Of a stretch of 64,000 bases of DNA, positions 33,738-44,054 are shown one piece after another (within the stretch, counting starts at the first letter, position 1; each line of letters starts with the position of its first letter). The DNA comes from Anaeromassilibacillus sp. An200 (GTDB taxonomy: Bacteria; Bacillota; Clostridia; Oscillospirales; Acutalibacteraceae): assembly GCF_002160025.1 (NCBI RefSeq), contig NZ_NFJU01000012.1, positions 1 to 64,000 of the forward strand, given 5' to 3'. The notes under the pieces are model-generated. The model did no database searches, was not told the origin of the DNA, and saw only the letters and a list, made by a program, of their open reading frames with translations. The position numbers and the translations under genes were made by a program.

Positions 33738-35146
33738 ACGGCATCCTCCTTCTTTTCATACTTTCTGCGCCAGCGTCCCATGCGGTAGGCTCCCAGCGTG
33801 ATCAGCGCGCCGAGCACCCAGGACGCGAGCAGCGAGATAAACACAGACTCCGGACGGCCCACCGGATACTCGGGGCTGCGCGTCAGGAACGCGAGGCCAT
33901 AGGCGATCGGAACGCGCAGCACTACGGTGGTGATGATGGAAATCCACATCGGCGTCATCGTGTCGCCCGCGCCGCGCATCACGCCGGACAGGCTCTGCGT
34001 CACGGCCATCGCGATATACCCGGCGGCAAGAATGCTCATCATGTGATAGCTCAGCTCCACAAGCGAAGCCGTGCTGGTGAAAATCGACATCAGCGACCGG
34101 CCGAACAGCAGGATGCACAGCGTCAGAGCCACAGCGCACGCAAGCGCCATGAGCGTCCCCTGCTTTGCCCCGGCGCGCACGCGCTCCGGCTTTCCCGCGC
34201 CGACGTTCTGACCTGTGAAGGTTGTCATCGCCTGGCCGAAGGTGAAATTCGGCATCATGGCGAAGCCGTCCACGCGCATGACAATCACGTTGCACGCGAT
34301 CACCGCTTCGCCGAAGCTGTTTGTGAGCGACTGCACCACAAGCATTGCCATGGAGAAAATCGCCTGCGTCACGCCGGAAGGCACACCGAGACGGATGATT
34401 TTCCCCACATACTGCCGCACCGGCCGCAGATGCGCCGCGCGCAGCGTGAACACGTCATGCATGCGGAACAGCTTGAGACAGCACAGCACGGCGGAGATCG
34501 CCTGGGCGATGACGGTGGCGAGGGCCACACCCGCCACGCCCATGTGAAGCCCGGCCACAAACCAGAGATCCAGCCCAATGTTCAGCACCGTGGCCACAAT
34601 CAGAAACACGAGCGCCGAGAGCGAATCCCCCAGCCCGCGCAGCACGCCGGACAGGATGTTGTACGCCGCAAAGCCGACGATCCCCAGGAAAAAGATATTG
34701 AGGTAATCGGTGCACCAGTCCAGAATGGATGCGGGCGTGTTGAGCATTACCAGCAGCGGGCGCGTCACGAGCAGCCCCACCACCATGATGATCACGGATG
34801 CCAGCAGCGTCAGCGTCATGCAGTTGCCGATGACGTTCGCCAGGTGGTCCCGCTCCTTCGCCCCGAAATACTGTGAGACCAAAATTCCCGCGCCCGTCGC
34901 AATGCCGACGAACAGCGCCAGCAGCAGGTTCAGGATCGGGGACGCGCTGCCGACAGCGGCAAGGGCGTTGTCCCCCACATAGATGCCCACGATGACCGAG
35001 TCCGCCGTGTTGTACATCTGCTGGGCCAGGTTGCCGATCAGCATCGGCAGGGAAAATTCCAGGATCCGTTTCCAGGGCGCGCCCAGAGACATATCCTGCG
35101 CGGAAAACAGGCGTTTGAGCCTTCCTCCGCTTGCAGCCGCATTCAT
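33734..35146 (-). CDS. MATE family efflux transporter (second copy)
   Basis: 470-residue exporter with twelve helices; both halves contain the MATE pattern (MLIGNLAQQMYNTADSVIVGIYVG and FGEAVIACNVIVMRVDGFAMMP). It is clearly distinct from the one at 26.5-27.9 kb. ATG 35146 with GGAGG upstream. It is transcribed from its own promoter at 35212-35240 and overlaps the EFR1 gene by 4 bp, suggesting coupling, though a functional link between export and that ferredoxin is not established. Confidence 0.93.
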   Translation of the reverse strand: MNAAASGGRLKRLFSAQDMSLGAPWKRILEFSLPMLIGNLAQQMYNTADSVIVGIYVGDNALAAVGSASPILNLLLALFVGIATGAGILVSQYFGAKERDHLANVIGNCMTLTLLASVIIMVVGLLVTRPLLVMLNTPASILDWCTDYLNIFFLGIVGFAAYNILSGVLRGLGDSLSALVFLIVATVLNIGLDLWFVAGLHMGVAGVALATVIAQAISAVLCCLKLFRMHDVFTLRAAHLRPVRQYVGKIIRLGVPSGVTQAIFSMAMLVVQSLTNSFGEAVIACNVIVMRVDGFAMMPNFTFGQAMTTFTGQNVGAGKPERVRAGAKQGTLMALACAVALTLCILLFGRSLMSIFTSTASLVELSYHMMSILAAGYIAMAVTQSLSGVMRGAGDTMTPMWISIITTVVLRVPIAYGLAFLTRSPEYPVGRPESVFISLLASWVLGALITLGAYRMGRWRRKYEKKEDAV

Positions 35147-35211
35147 GTTTTCTTCCTCCTCCATACAATCGGGATTGCCGCACCGCCCCTGCGGCGGCGC
35201 GGAATACCCTC

Positions 35212-35240
35212 AGTATACCGGATTCCGGTGCGGGGCGCAA
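35212..35240 (-). promoter_or_regulatory. Promoter of the second MATE gene
   Basis: Minus strand TTGCGC (35240-35235), 17-bp spacer, TATACT (35217-35212). Confidence 0.65.
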
Positions 35241-35285
35241 CCGCCCCCACCGCAAATTCGTGAAAACGACGAAACCTGCCAAACA

Positions 35286-35301
35286 CCGAAAACGATTTCG
35301 G
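35286..35301 (+). promoter_or_regulatory. LacI-type operator candidate
   Basis: CCGAAAACGATTTCGG is a near-perfect palindrome around a central CG, the form of LacI/GalR/CcpA-type sites, 53 bp before the glycosidase start. No clear promoter hexamers were found in this gap for the plus strand. Confidence 0.5.
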
Positions 35302-35353
35302 TTCGTAAAATTTGAAAATTTTGAAATCCAAAAGGAAAGGAACGATCTCTATT

Positions 35354-37603
35354 ATGAAACTTCAGGAATCCACCAACGCCGCGAGAAAATTCTGCCTCTG
35401 CTCCAGTGAGGCCATCAAGCTGATCACCACGCAGGAGGGCTATTTCCCGGACTTCGGGCATCATCAGGACCACGAGATGGGCGGAGTCTGGATGCACCCG
35501 ATCAAGCTGTTCGACGGCTTCTGGCTGCGCTTTCGCGACCATGGCGCCGATCACCCGGACACCTGGGTGGCGGCGGACACCTGCCGCGTCGCTCCCTGGG
35601 GCCTGGAGCAGTCCGGCGGCGGCTACGGCAGCACGCTCGGCAGCACGCCTGTGCGCATTGTCCGCACCCTGCTGGCGCCGGAGGAGGCGCACGGCGTGAT
35701 CGTCACCTACCGTCTGCAAAACCCGGAGAAAGCACGCACGGTCAGCCTGGAATTCCTGGCCCGCACCGACCTGCACCCGGTCTGGTACTCCGACACCGCC
35801 GGCTGGCAGGACGGGGAGGATCACGGCGAATGGCTTGAGGACGCGGGCGTTTTCCTCGCAAAGGATGAAAAGAACGAGTGGTATGCCTCGCTCGGCGCAA
35901 GCCGCAGGCCGGACCGCACCGCGATCGGGCAGCAGTTTGGCCCGGAAATCACGGAAGGACGCGGCGTGAGCGTAAGCCTGTTTTACGACTCCCTCTCCCT
36001 GCCCGCGGACGGCGAGCTGGAGCTGCGCTTCTTCCTCGCGGGATCGTTTGAGTCAAAGGAGGACTGCCTGGCCCAGCACGCCCGCCTCTCCGGCAGCGAG
36101 GATTTTCTGGCTTCCAAGCAGGCCCGGTATGACGCGCTCGCCGCGCGCTGCCGCCTGACGGGGATCGATCCGCGCACCGCTGAAATCTGCGAATGGATCC
36201 GCGTGCACTCTGACTGGCTTACGGTGGACGCGGGCCGCTTCGGACGCGGGCTGACAGCGGGCGCGCCGGAATACCTGTGGTGGTTCGGCTGCGACAGCTG
36301 CTACGCCGTGCAGGGCCTTCTGGCCACGGGCGAGGCGCAGCTGGCCCGCGACACCCTGCTGCTCCTTCTGCGCTATTCGGAGCAGTGCAACGGCGACGGC
36401 CGCATTGCCCACGAGATTGTCACAAGCGGCATATGCGCCAACCCCGGCAACACGCAGGAGACGGCCCACTTCCTCACGGCGATCTGGCTCTACTGTGAGT
36501 GGACGGGCGATTTCTCCATCCTGAACGAAGCCTTCCCGTATCTGGAAAAGAGCGTCAACTGGCTGCGGAAGCAGGATGACGACGGCGACCTCTTCCCCAG
36601 CGGCTACGGCATCATGGAAATCCCCGGGCTCAACTCCGAGCTGATCGACACCGCCGTTTACGCCTGCACAGCCTATGATGCGTTTTCCAAAATGTGCCGC
36701 CGTCTCGGGCGCGCGGATCAGGCAAAGGAGTACGCCGATCTCTCGGCCCGCGTGCGGGAAGCTGTGAACACGGAGCTCTGGGACGAGCGCGCCGGGCTGT
36801 ACTGCGATGCTTACACCAGCCTGCCGGAGGTGGAAAGCAAGCTTTCCCAGATCCTCGGCAAGTCCAGCGGCGAGGAGGGCGAACGCCTGCGCCGGTACGC
36901 CCATGAGCTGATCGAGGAAAAGCGCGCCCTCGGCGAGCGTGAAAGCGGCTGGCTGCTCAACCGCAACTGGGTGATCTGCCTGCCCATGGAGATGGGGCTT
37001 GCTCCGGAAGAAAAGGCACAGCGCGCACTGAAAACGATGGACAGCCCGCAGGTTGTCGGACCGTTCGGCGCATATCTCGACGCCCTCTCCCACAACCGGA
37101 TGATGACCATCTCCACCGGAGCGCTGGCTGTCTCCCAGGCACGCTACGGCCATCCGGACCGCGCCCTCGATTTGCTGCGCCGCATGTTCTCCACCTTCGG
37201 CATGGCGGGCCCGGGCAACCTTTCGGAGATGTCCCCGGACTACGGCTGCTTTGTGCAGGCATGGACGGTGTACGCCGCCTTCGTGCCGATCGTACGCTAT
37301 TTCTTCGGCATCCAGCCGGACGCAAACGAGGGCCGGCTTGTGATCGCCCCCTGCCCGCCCGCCGGCTGGGAAAATGCCGCGCTGGAGAACGTGCCTGTCC
37401 TTGGCGCAAGCGTGAGCGTACGCTTTGAAAAGAAGGAAGAGGGACTGCTGTGCACCGTGGAGGGCAACCTGCAGGCCCCGGTCGTTTTCCGCATTCCGGC
37501 CGGTGTACGCGCCGCTGTCAACGGCGAGGAGCTTCCCGTCTCCGGTGCGGATCGGGATATCCCCGCCCCGTCCCTGCCTGCCCGTCTGACGCTGCTTCGC
37601 TGA
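35354..37603 (+). CDS. Six-hairpin glycosidase (glycogen-debranching/GH-like)
   Basis: 749-residue cytoplasmic enzyme with no signal peptide. The central and C-terminal part shows the alpha/alpha six-hairpin toroid pattern: APEYLWWFGCDSCYAVQGLL, NGDGRIAHEIVTSG, LNSELIDTAVYACTAYDAF and TISTGALAVSQARYG. Candidate acids are in CDS and EIVTSG. The N-terminal 250 residues form a beta-rich domain. Place before the glycogen genes points to debranching or removal of alpha-glucan ends. I cannot name the GH family surely (GH133, GH63 and GH15-like are candidates). ATG at 35354 is chosen over an upstream ATG at 35312 by homology-like content. Confidence 0.78.
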   Translation: MKLQESTNAARKFCLCSSEAIKLITTQEGYFPDFGHHQDHEMGGVWMHPIKLFDGFWLRFRDHGADHPDTWVAADTCRVAPWGLEQSGGGYGSTLGSTPVRIVRTLLAPEEAHGVIVTYRLQNPEKARTVSLEFLARTDLHPVWYSDTAGWQDGEDHGEWLEDAGVFLAKDEKNEWYASLGASRRPDRTAIGQQFGPEITEGRGVSVSLFYDSLSLPADGELELRFFLAGSFESKEDCLAQHARLSGSEDFLASKQARYDALAARCRLTGIDPRTAEICEWIRVHSDWLTVDAGRFGRGLTAGAPEYLWWFGCDSCYAVQGLLATGEAQLARDTLLLLLRYSEQCNGDGRIAHEIVTSGICANPGNTQETAHFLTAIWLYCEWTGDFSILNEAFPYLEKSVNWLRKQDDDGDLFPSGYGIMEIPGLNSELIDTAVYACTAYDAFSKMCRRLGRADQAKEYADLSARVREAVNTELWDERAGLYCDAYTSLPEVESKLSQILGKSSGEEGERLRRYAHELIEEKRALGERESGWLLNRNWVICLPMEMGLAPEEKAQRALKTMDSPQVVGPFGAYLDALSHNRMMTISTGALAVSQARYGHPDRALDLLRRMFSTFGMAGPGNLSEMSPDYGCFVQAWTVYAAFVPIVRYFFGIQPDANEGRLVIAPCPPAGWENAALENVPVLGASVSVRFEKKEEGLLCTVEGNLQAPVVFRIPAGVRAAVNGEELPVSGADRDIPAPSLPARLTLLR

Positions 37604-37631
37604 GCGCCGGAAGGAAACATTTTCCATATAT

Positions 37632-37650
37632 TGTTTATTTAAAATAAACA
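37632..37650. promoter_or_regulatory. Perfect AT-rich palindrome before glgB
   Basis: TGTTTATTTAAAATAAACA: 9-bp arms around one base. It stands in a 273-bp AT-rich gap and could be a repressor site for the glg genes or a terminator remnant of the glycosidase gene. Confidence 0.5.
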
Positions 37651-37812
37651 GAAAGCAATATCGTAGAAATATCACTTTCGAATAAATTCGACACCTCCTC
37701 TCTGCTATACTGAAATGGAATTCTTCCTGCCCTGTTTCTGTGTATTTTGTAACAAATCAACCAATACAAGTTGGCTAAAAGCGGAAAATCTTTAAGAAAA
37801 TGACGGAAAAAC

Positions 37813-37840
37813 TTGATATTTCTCACCTTTGTGATATGAT
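37813..37840 (+). promoter_or_regulatory. Promoter of the glgBCDA operon
   Basis: TTGATA (37813-37818), 16-bp spacer, TATGAT (37835-37840), 37 bp before the glgB start. Confidence 0.7.
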
Positions 37841-37876
37841 TATGGTAAAGAAATTTGCATAGAGGAGGATGGTTCC

Positions 37877-39976
37877 ATGCAGAAGGAAGTCAACTCCAAA
37901 AACAGCGTTCCGCTTTATCTGTTCCATCAAGGCACCAACAGCAAAGCCTATGAATATATGGGGCTGCGGAAAGCGGGGGATCCCGAAAATCCGGGCATGA
38001 CCTGCCGTGTCTGGGCGCCCAACGCCCAGGCTGTTTCGCTGGTGGGAGACTTCAACAACTGGGATGACGAGAAGCATCCCCTCGAAAAGATCAGCGAAAA
38101 CGGCGTGTGGGAGGCAATTCTGCCCTTTGAGCTGGATCAATATTCCGTGTACAAGTTCTGCATTGTAAAGCAGGACGGTACCAAAGTGCTCAAGAGCGAT
38201 CCCTATGCCTACCACTTCGAGACACGGCCGAACAATTCCTCGATCTACTGCGACATTGAGGGCTTTGCCTGGGAGGACGACGCCTGGTTCCGCCACAAGG
38301 CGGCCAAGCCGCACTACAGCCGTCCCGTCAACATCTACGAGGTGCACGCGGGTTCCTGGCGCCGGTACGCGGACGGCAACGTCTTTTCCTATGACAAGCT
38401 GGCGGACGAGCTCATTCCGTACCTGCTGGACATGGGCTACACGCACGTCGAGCTGATGCCGCTGACGGAATACCCCTTCGACGGATCGTGGGGCTACCAG
38501 GTGACGGGCTATTTTGCCCCCACCTCGCGCTATGGCTCCCCGAAAGATTTCATGAGCTTTGTCAACAAATTCCACAAGGCGGGCCTGGGCGTCATCATGG
38601 ACTGGGTTCCCGCGCACTTCCCCAAGGACGAGGCTGGTCTGGCGCGCTTTGACGGCACGCCGTGCTATGAGTACGCCGATCCCCGAAAGGGCGAGCACAA
38701 GGACTGGGGGACGCTCGTGTTTGACTACGGGCGGTGCGAGGTCGTCAGCTTCCTCATCTCCAGCGCCGTGTTCTGGCTGGAGAAATATCACATCGACGGC
38801 ATCCGCGTGGACGCGGTGGCCTCGATGCTCTATCTCGACTACAGCCGCCGCGACGGCGAATGGCTGCCGAACAAGGACGGCGGCAAGGAAAACCTGGAAG
38901 CCGTCGCCTTTTTGCAGAGGCTCAACGAATCCGTATTCTCCCTCTTCCCGGAGGTCATGATGATCGCGGAGGAATCCACCTCCTGGCCGATGGTGAGCAA
39001 GCCCACGGACTGCGGCGGACTGGGCTTCAATTACAAGTGGAACATGGGCTGGATGAACGACATGCTCCACTATATGTCCCTGGACCCCATCTACCGCAAA
39101 TTCAACCACGACAACATCACGTTTTCGTTCTTCTATGCCTTCTCCGAGAACTACATCCTGCCGATCTCGCACGACGAGGTGGTGCACGGCAAGTGCTCGC
39201 TGATGAATAAAATGCCCGGCGACAATGATCAGAAATTCGCCGGGGTGCGCGCTTTCCTCTCCTATATGATGGCGCACCCGGGCAAAAAGCTCCTGTTCAT
39301 GGGCAGCGAATTCGGCCAGTTCATTGAGTGGAATTATGAGAAGGAGCTCGACTGGCTGCTGCTGCAATACCCGCAGCACCGCAAGCAGCAATCCTTCTTC
39401 CGCGATCTGAACCATTTCTATCTCGACACCCCCGCTCTCTGGGAGGTGGATTTCTCGTGGGAGGGCTTCAGCTGGATTTCCAACGACGACTACACCCAGA
39501 GCGTCATTGCCTTCCGCCGCATCGACAAAAACGGCGGGGAGCTTGTCGTCGTGTGCAACTTTGTCCCGGTGGAGCGCAAGGGCTACCGGATCGGCGCGCC
39601 CACGCCCGGCATCTATGAGGAAGTTTTCTCCTCCGACCGTGCCGCGTACGGCGGCTCCGGCATCACAAACGGCGATACCATCAAGACCACCGCCGTGCCG
39701 ATGCATGGCTGCGAGGAATCCATGGAGCTGGATCTGCCGCCGATGTCTGTTTTGTACCTGCGGTGCAGAAGGAAGAAGCCCCAGCGCAGGAAGATTTCCG
39801 CCGCGCAGGCTCAGCCCGCCCCCAAGCAGGCCAGACCCGCCAAAGAAGCGAAGCCCGCCAAAGAGAAGGGACCCGCCCGGCAGACAAAAGCTGCCGCAAA
39901 GGAGGCAAAGCCCGCCGGGGAATCCACAGCAAAGAAACCCGCGCGCGGCCGCAAAAAAAAGACGGACGACGCATAA
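37877..39976 (+). CDS. glgB: 1,4-alpha-glucan branching enzyme with basic C-terminal tail
   Basis: 699-residue glycogen branching enzyme (GH13). A CBM48 domain occupies about residues 40-120, the catalytic barrel follows with D312 (nucleophile, in GIRVDAV), E365 (acid, in MIAEES) and D433 (SHDEVVHG), and a beta C-domain ends near 630. Beyond this lies an unusual tail of about 65 residues made mainly of Lys, Ala, Pro and Arg, like bacterial H1-type tails, which is not part of normal GlgB. Start ATG with GGAGG upstream. First gene of glgB-glgC-glgD-glgA. Confidence 0.96.
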   Translation: MQKEVNSKNSVPLYLFHQGTNSKAYEYMGLRKAGDPENPGMTCRVWAPNAQAVSLVGDFNNWDDEKHPLEKISENGVWEAILPFELDQYSVYKFCIVKQDGTKVLKSDPYAYHFETRPNNSSIYCDIEGFAWEDDAWFRHKAAKPHYSRPVNIYEVHAGSWRRYADGNVFSYDKLADELIPYLLDMGYTHVELMPLTEYPFDGSWGYQVTGYFAPTSRYGSPKDFMSFVNKFHKAGLGVIMDWVPAHFPKDEAGLARFDGTPCYEYADPRKGEHKDWGTLVFDYGRCEVVSFLISSAVFWLEKYHIDGIRVDAVASMLYLDYSRRDGEWLPNKDGGKENLEAVAFLQRLNESVFSLFPEVMMIAEESTSWPMVSKPTDCGGLGFNYKWNMGWMNDMLHYMSLDPIYRKFNHDNITFSFFYAFSENYILPISHDEVVHGKCSLMNKMPGDNDQKFAGVRAFLSYMMAHPGKKLLFMGSEFGQFIEWNYEKELDWLLLQYPQHRKQQSFFRDLNHFYLDTPALWEVDFSWEGFSWISNDDYTQSVIAFRRIDKNGGELVVVCNFVPVERKGYRIGAPTPGIYEEVFSSDRAAYGGSGITNGDTIKTTAVPMHGCEESMELDLPPMSVLYLRCRRKKPQRRKISAAQAQPAPKQARPAKEAKPAKEKGPARQTKAAAKEAKPAGESTAKKPARGRKKKTDDA

Positions 39977-40044
39977 AAGCGGCGCTTTCCATCACTGGTA
40001 AGATCATTTGATCTTTTCATATTCTATCAAGGAGGGGATTTTCC

Positions 40045-41268
40045 ATGTTGCCAAAGCAGGAAGTTGTGGCAATGCTGCTGGCCGGTGGACAGGGCAGCAG
40101 ACTTGGAGTACTGACAAAAAATCTGGCGAAACCCGCGGTCCCGTATGGAGGAAAATACCGCATCATCGATTTCCCCCTTTCGAACTGTGTCAATTCCGGC
40201 ATTGAGACCGTCGGCGTGCTCACGCAGTATCAGCCGCTCGAGCTCAACGAGTACATCGGAAGCGGGCAGCCGTGGGATCTCGACAGCATGTACGGCGGCG
40301 TTCATGTCCTGCCCCCGTATCAGCGCGGCAAGAAATCCGACTGGTACAAGGGAACGGCCAACGCCATTTATCAGAACATCAATTTCATCGATCGCTACCA
40401 GCCCGACTATGTTGTGGTGCTCTCCGGCGACCATATCTACAAGATGGATTACTCCAGGATGGTGGCCTACCACAAGGAAAAGGAGGCCGACTGCACCATC
40501 GCCGTGATCGATGTGCCGCTTTCGGAGGCTTCCCGCTTCGGTATCCTGAACACCAGAGAGGACAACTCCATCTACGAGTTCGACGAGAAGCCGAAGGTGC
40601 CCAAGAGCACAAAGGCCTCCATGGGCATCTATGTGTTCACCTGGAGCAAGCTGCGCAAGTACCTGATCGAGGATGAGGCGGATCCGAAATCCTCGAACGA
40701 CTTCGGCAAAAACGTGCTTCCGAACATGCTCAACGCGGGCGAGCGCATGTTTGCCTATGAGTTCCAGGGCTACTGGAAGGACGTGGGAACCATCGAGAGC
40801 CTGTGGGAATCCAACATGGATCTGCTTGACCCGAACGGCTCCCTGGATCTGAGCGAGGAAAGCTGGAAAATCTATTCGAGAAACCCCGTCATGCCGCCGC
40901 AGTATGTGGCCAAGGATGCTGTCGTGCAGAATTCGCTCGTGGCGGAAGGCTGCAACGTGTACGGCGAGATTGATTTCGCCGTGCTGTTCGCGGGTGCGTA
41001 CATCGCTCCGGGCGCCGTCGTGAAGGATTCCATCATCATGCCCGGCAGCCGCGTGGAGGAAGGCGCTGTCGTCCAGTACGCCATCATCTCCGAGAACACC
41101 GTGATCGGCAAGGGCGCGCATGTCGGCGCCCGCCCCGAAGACATTGACAACAAGGAAGAGTGGGGCGTCGCCGTCGTCGGTGCGGACTGCACCATCGCTC
41201 CCGGCGCGGTCGTGCCGCCCAAGGCCATGATCGAAGAGGGAACCACTTATGAGGAGGGAACAAAATAA
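40045..41268 (+). CDS. glgC: Glucose-1-phosphate adenylyltransferase, catalytic subunit
   Basis: 407-residue enzyme making ADP-glucose from ATP and glucose-1-phosphate, the committed step of glycogen synthesis. It has the intact nucleotidyl-transfer loop [26 protein letters not shown], the GTANAIYQN and [10 protein letters not shown] motifs, the FWEKDVGT-type segment as [11 protein letters not shown], and a C-terminal left-handed beta-helix. The stop overlaps the glgD start by one base, so both subunits are translated together. Confidence 0.97.
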   Translation: MLPKQEVVAMLLAGGQGSRLGVLTKNLAKPAVPYGGKYRIIDFPLSNCVNSGIETVGVLTQYQPLELNEYIGSGQPWDLDSMYGGVHVLPPYQRGKKSDWYKGTANAIYQNINFIDRYQPDYVVVLSGDHIYKMDYSRMVAYHKEKEADCTIAVIDVPLSEASRFGILNTREDNSIYEFDEKPKVPKSTKASMGIYVFTWSKLRKYLIEDEADPKSSNDFGKNVLPNMLNAGERMFAYEFQGYWKDVGTIESLWESNMDLLDPNGSLDLSEESWKIYSRNPVMPPQYVAKDAVVQNSLVAEGCNVYGEIDFAVLFAGAYIAPGAVVKDSIIMPGSRVEEGAVVQYAIISENTVIGKGAHVGARPEDIDNKEEWGVAVVGADCTIAPGAVVPPKAMIEEGTTYEEGTK

Positions 41269-42383
41269 TGCGTGCCAATAATATGCTGGGAGTTTTGTTC
41301 TCCAATGTACATGATGAAAACATCCGGGAGCTGACGGAAAAGCGCGCCATGGGCAGCGTGCCCTTCGGCGGCCGCTACCGCCTGATCGACTTCCCGCTCT
41401 CCAATATGGTGAATTCCGGCATCAACAAGGTTGGCGTCATCACCAAGAACAACTATCAGTCCCTGATGGACCATCTCGGCTCCGGCAAGGCATGGGATCT
41501 CTCCCGCAAGAGAGAGGGCCTGTTTATCCTGCCGCCTTTCGGCGACGCGAGCGCGATCCCGAACAGCCGCGTGGAATATCTGGCCTCCATCACCCGCTTC
41601 CTGCACAACTCCCGCGAGGAATACGTCGCCCTCTCGGACTGTGATATGCTCTGCAACATTGACTACAGTGACGTGCTGGCCTTCCATCTGCGCCAGGAAG
41701 CCGACATCACGCTGGTGTACCGCTTCGGCAAAATCCCGGTGGGCAGCAGCGATCCGATGGTCTATACGCTTGCACCGGACGGCCGTATCCTCGACATGCT
41801 CATCTCCCCCGCCATTGACGGCGAGTGCAATCACGGCATAAGCATCCTCATCATGAAGCGCGAGCTTCTGATCAGCATGATCAGCGACTGCGTGAGCCGC
41901 AACATGTTCAACTTCAAGCGCGATTTCCTGCAGAGGAACGTGAAGAACTACCGCATCTACGGCTATGAGTTTGAGGGCACGGTGCAGACCATCTGCTCCA
42001 TGAACTCTTACTTCGAGGCCAACATGACGCTGATGCAGCCGAAGGTGCGCGCGGAGCTCTTCAACCCGAACCGCCCGATTTACACGAAGGTGCGTGACGA
42101 CATGCCCGCCCGCTACGGCCTGGGCGCCAACGTGGCAAACAGCATCATCGCGGACGGCTGCGTGATCGAGGGCACGGTGGAAAACTGTGTGCTCTTCCGC
42201 GGCGTGCGGGTGGAAAAAGGTGCAAGACTGGAAAACTGCGTGATCATGCAGGACAGCGTGATCGGCCAGAACTGCCGCATGAACTATGTGGTGGTGGATA
42301 AAGATGTGGAAATCAAAGAAGAGCGCTCGCTGATGGGTTTCCAGTCCTATCCGGTATACATCAGCAAGGGCGCGATCGTCTGA
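41268..42383 (+). CDS. glgD: Glucose-1-phosphate adenylyltransferase subunit GlgD
   Basis: 371-residue paralogue of GlgC found in Firmicutes. The catalytic loop is lost (MLGVLFSNVHDENIRELTEKR replaces the GGxGxRL motif), while VPFGGRYRLIDFPLSN and the beta-helix end remain, so it is a regulatory partner for GlgC rather than an enzyme on its own. It has its own GAGGAGGG ribosome site and overlaps glgC by one base. Confidence 0.95.
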   Translation: MRANNMLGVLFSNVHDENIRELTEKRAMGSVPFGGRYRLIDFPLSNMVNSGINKVGVITKNNYQSLMDHLGSGKAWDLSRKREGLFILPPFGDASAIPNSRVEYLASITRFLHNSREEYVALSDCDMLCNIDYSDVLAFHLRQEADITLVYRFGKIPVGSSDPMVYTLAPDGRILDMLISPAIDGECNHGISILIMKRELLISMISDCVSRNMFNFKRDFLQRNVKNYRIYGYEFEGTVQTICSMNSYFEANMTLMQPKVRAELFNPNRPIYTKVRDDMPARYGLGANVANSIIADGCVIEGTVENCVLFRGVRVEKGARLENCVIMQDSVIGQNCRMNYVVVDKDVEIKEERSLMGFQSYPVYISKGAIV

Positions 42384-42438
42384 CCGCCCGCGTCCCAGCC
42401 GGGCGAACACCGCGCGGCAAACGAGAGGAGAAGCACTT

Positions 42439-43863
42439 ATGAAGGTTTTATACTGCACCAGTGAAGCAAGACCCTTCGCCGCAACGGGCGGTCTGGCGGA
42501 TGTGGCGGGTTCCCTGCCGCAGGCGCTGCGCGCCCGTCTCATCGGCTGCCGCGTGGTCATGCCGCTCTACGAGGAAATCCCGCAGTCCCTGCGCGACAAC
42601 ATGAAATTCATCACCAGCCTTTCTGTTCCGGTGGCATGGCGCCGGCAGTACTGCGGCGTGTTTGAAGCGCGCTCGGGCGGGGTGATCTATTACCTCATCG
42701 ACAACCAGTATTATTTCAAGCGCAAAGGCCTTTACGGCCACTACGACGACGCGGAGCGCTTTGCGTTCCTCAGCCGTGCCGCGCTGGAAATGCTGCCCTA
42801 TATCGACTTCCGCCCGGATGTGATCCACTGCAACGACTGGCAGACGGCTCTCGTCCCGGTGTATTACAGCATCTTCTACGCCAATAACGAGTGGTATCGC
42901 GGCATCAAGACGGTGTTCACGATCCACAACATCCAGTACCAGGGCAAGTACGGCAAGGAGCTGCTGGAGGACGTGCTCGGCATTCCCGGATCGGCTCTGC
43001 CCCTTCTGGAATACGACAACTGCGTCAACATGATGAAGGGCGCAATCGAGACGGCCAACCGTGTCACCACCGTCAGCCCGACGTATGCGCAGGAAATCCT
43101 CGATCCGTGGTTCTCCCACAAGATGGACACCATCCTGCGGGAGCGCTCCTGGAAGCTCAGCGGCATTCTCAACGGCATCGACACGGAAAGCTACAACCCT
43201 GAGACGGACAAGGATATCTACGCGAACTACTCCGTGCAGGATATGTCCGGCAAGGCCGTGAACAAGCTCGAGCTCCAGAAACGCCTGAACCTTGCGGAAA
43301 CGCCCGACGTGCCGCTCATCGGCATGGTGACCCGCATGGTAGCGCACAAGGGACTCGATCTCGTGAAGGAGACACTGGATCAGCTGATGTGGGAATCGAA
43401 CATCCAGTTCGTTATCCTCGGCTCGGGCGACTACGAATATGAGACGTTCTTCCGCGAGATGCAGAACAAATACCCCGGCCGGCTCTGTGCCTGCTTCGGC
43501 TTCGTGCCGGAGCTGTCCCGCAAGATTTACGCGGGCGCCGATATCTTCCTCATGCCCAGCAAGAGCGAACCCTGCGGCCTTTCGCAGATGATCGCCCTGC
43601 GGTACGGCACCATTCCGGTGGTGCGCGCCACCGGCGGCCTGAAGGATTCCATCCAGGACAGCGGCGACGGCGAGGGCAACGGCTTCACCTTCCAGAGCTA
43701 CAACGGCGGCGACATGCTCTATGCCATCCACCGTGCGCTGGAGGGCTACGCGCAGGCCGACGGATGGAAGATCCTCGTTGACCGGGCTATGAAGAGCGAC
43801 AACTCCTGGGGCCGTTCCGCGAACGACTACATCCGGATGTACCGCGACATGCTCAAGGAGTAA
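42439..43863 (+). CDS. glgA: Glycogen synthase
   Basis: 474-residue GT5 enzyme that extends alpha-1,4-glucan from ADP-glucose. Landmarks: the N-terminal ADP-glucose site variant KVLYCTSEARPFAATGGLADV (normally KxGGLxDV), HCNDWQTALVP, TIHNIQYQGKYG, and the C-terminal MPSKSEPCGLSQMIALRYGTIPVVRATGGLKDS. The usual K of KxGGL is replaced by A (FAATGGLADV), worth noting because that lysine binds ADP-glucose phosphates. Last gene of the glg operon, followed by a strong terminator. Confidence 0.95.
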   Translation: MKVLYCTSEARPFAATGGLADVAGSLPQALRARLIGCRVVMPLYEEIPQSLRDNMKFITSLSVPVAWRRQYCGVFEARSGGVIYYLIDNQYYFKRKGLYGHYDDAERFAFLSRAALEMLPYIDFRPDVIHCNDWQTALVPVYYSIFYANNEWYRGIKTVFTIHNIQYQGKYGKELLEDVLGIPGSALPLLEYDNCVNMMKGAIETANRVTTVSPTYAQEILDPWFSHKMDTILRERSWKLSGILNGIDTESYNPETDKDIYANYSVQDMSGKAVNKLELQKRLNLAETPDVPLIGMVTRMVAHKGLDLVKETLDQLMWESNIQFVILGSGDYEYETFFREMQNKYPGRLCACFGFVPELSRKIYAGADIFLMPSKSEPCGLSQMIALRYGTIPVVRATGGLKDSIQDSGDGEGNGFTFQSYNGGDMLYAIHRALEGYAQADGWKILVDRAMKSDNSWGRSANDYIRMYRDMLKE

Positions 43864-43888
43864 GCCTTACCAATCAAACACACAAAGC

Positions 43889-43923
43889 AGAGCCCCCGCA
43901 GGGAATTTCCCTGCGGGGGCTCT
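43889..43923 (+). terminator. Strong terminator after glgA
   Basis: AGAGCCCCCGCAGGGA (43889-43904) pairs perfectly with TCCCTGCGGGGGCTCT (43908-43923) around a 3-nt loop; the T-run is short (TCTTTC). Confidence 0.8.
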
Positions 43924-43962
43924 TTCACTATGCTGGATCCGCTGCTATGTTCGCACCGAAAA

Positions 43963-43991
43963 TTGACAAACCGCCCTCCTTATGGTAGTCT
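43963..43991 (+). promoter_or_regulatory. Promoter of the sucrose phosphorylase gene
   Basis: TTGACA (43963-43968), 17-bp spacer, TAGTCT (43986-43991). Confidence 0.6.
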
Positions 43992-44054
43992 AACAATAGG
44001 TCCCCGGCCCGGCCGCAAGGCCATGCGCGGGGCAGCACGGAAGGAGGATCCCCC

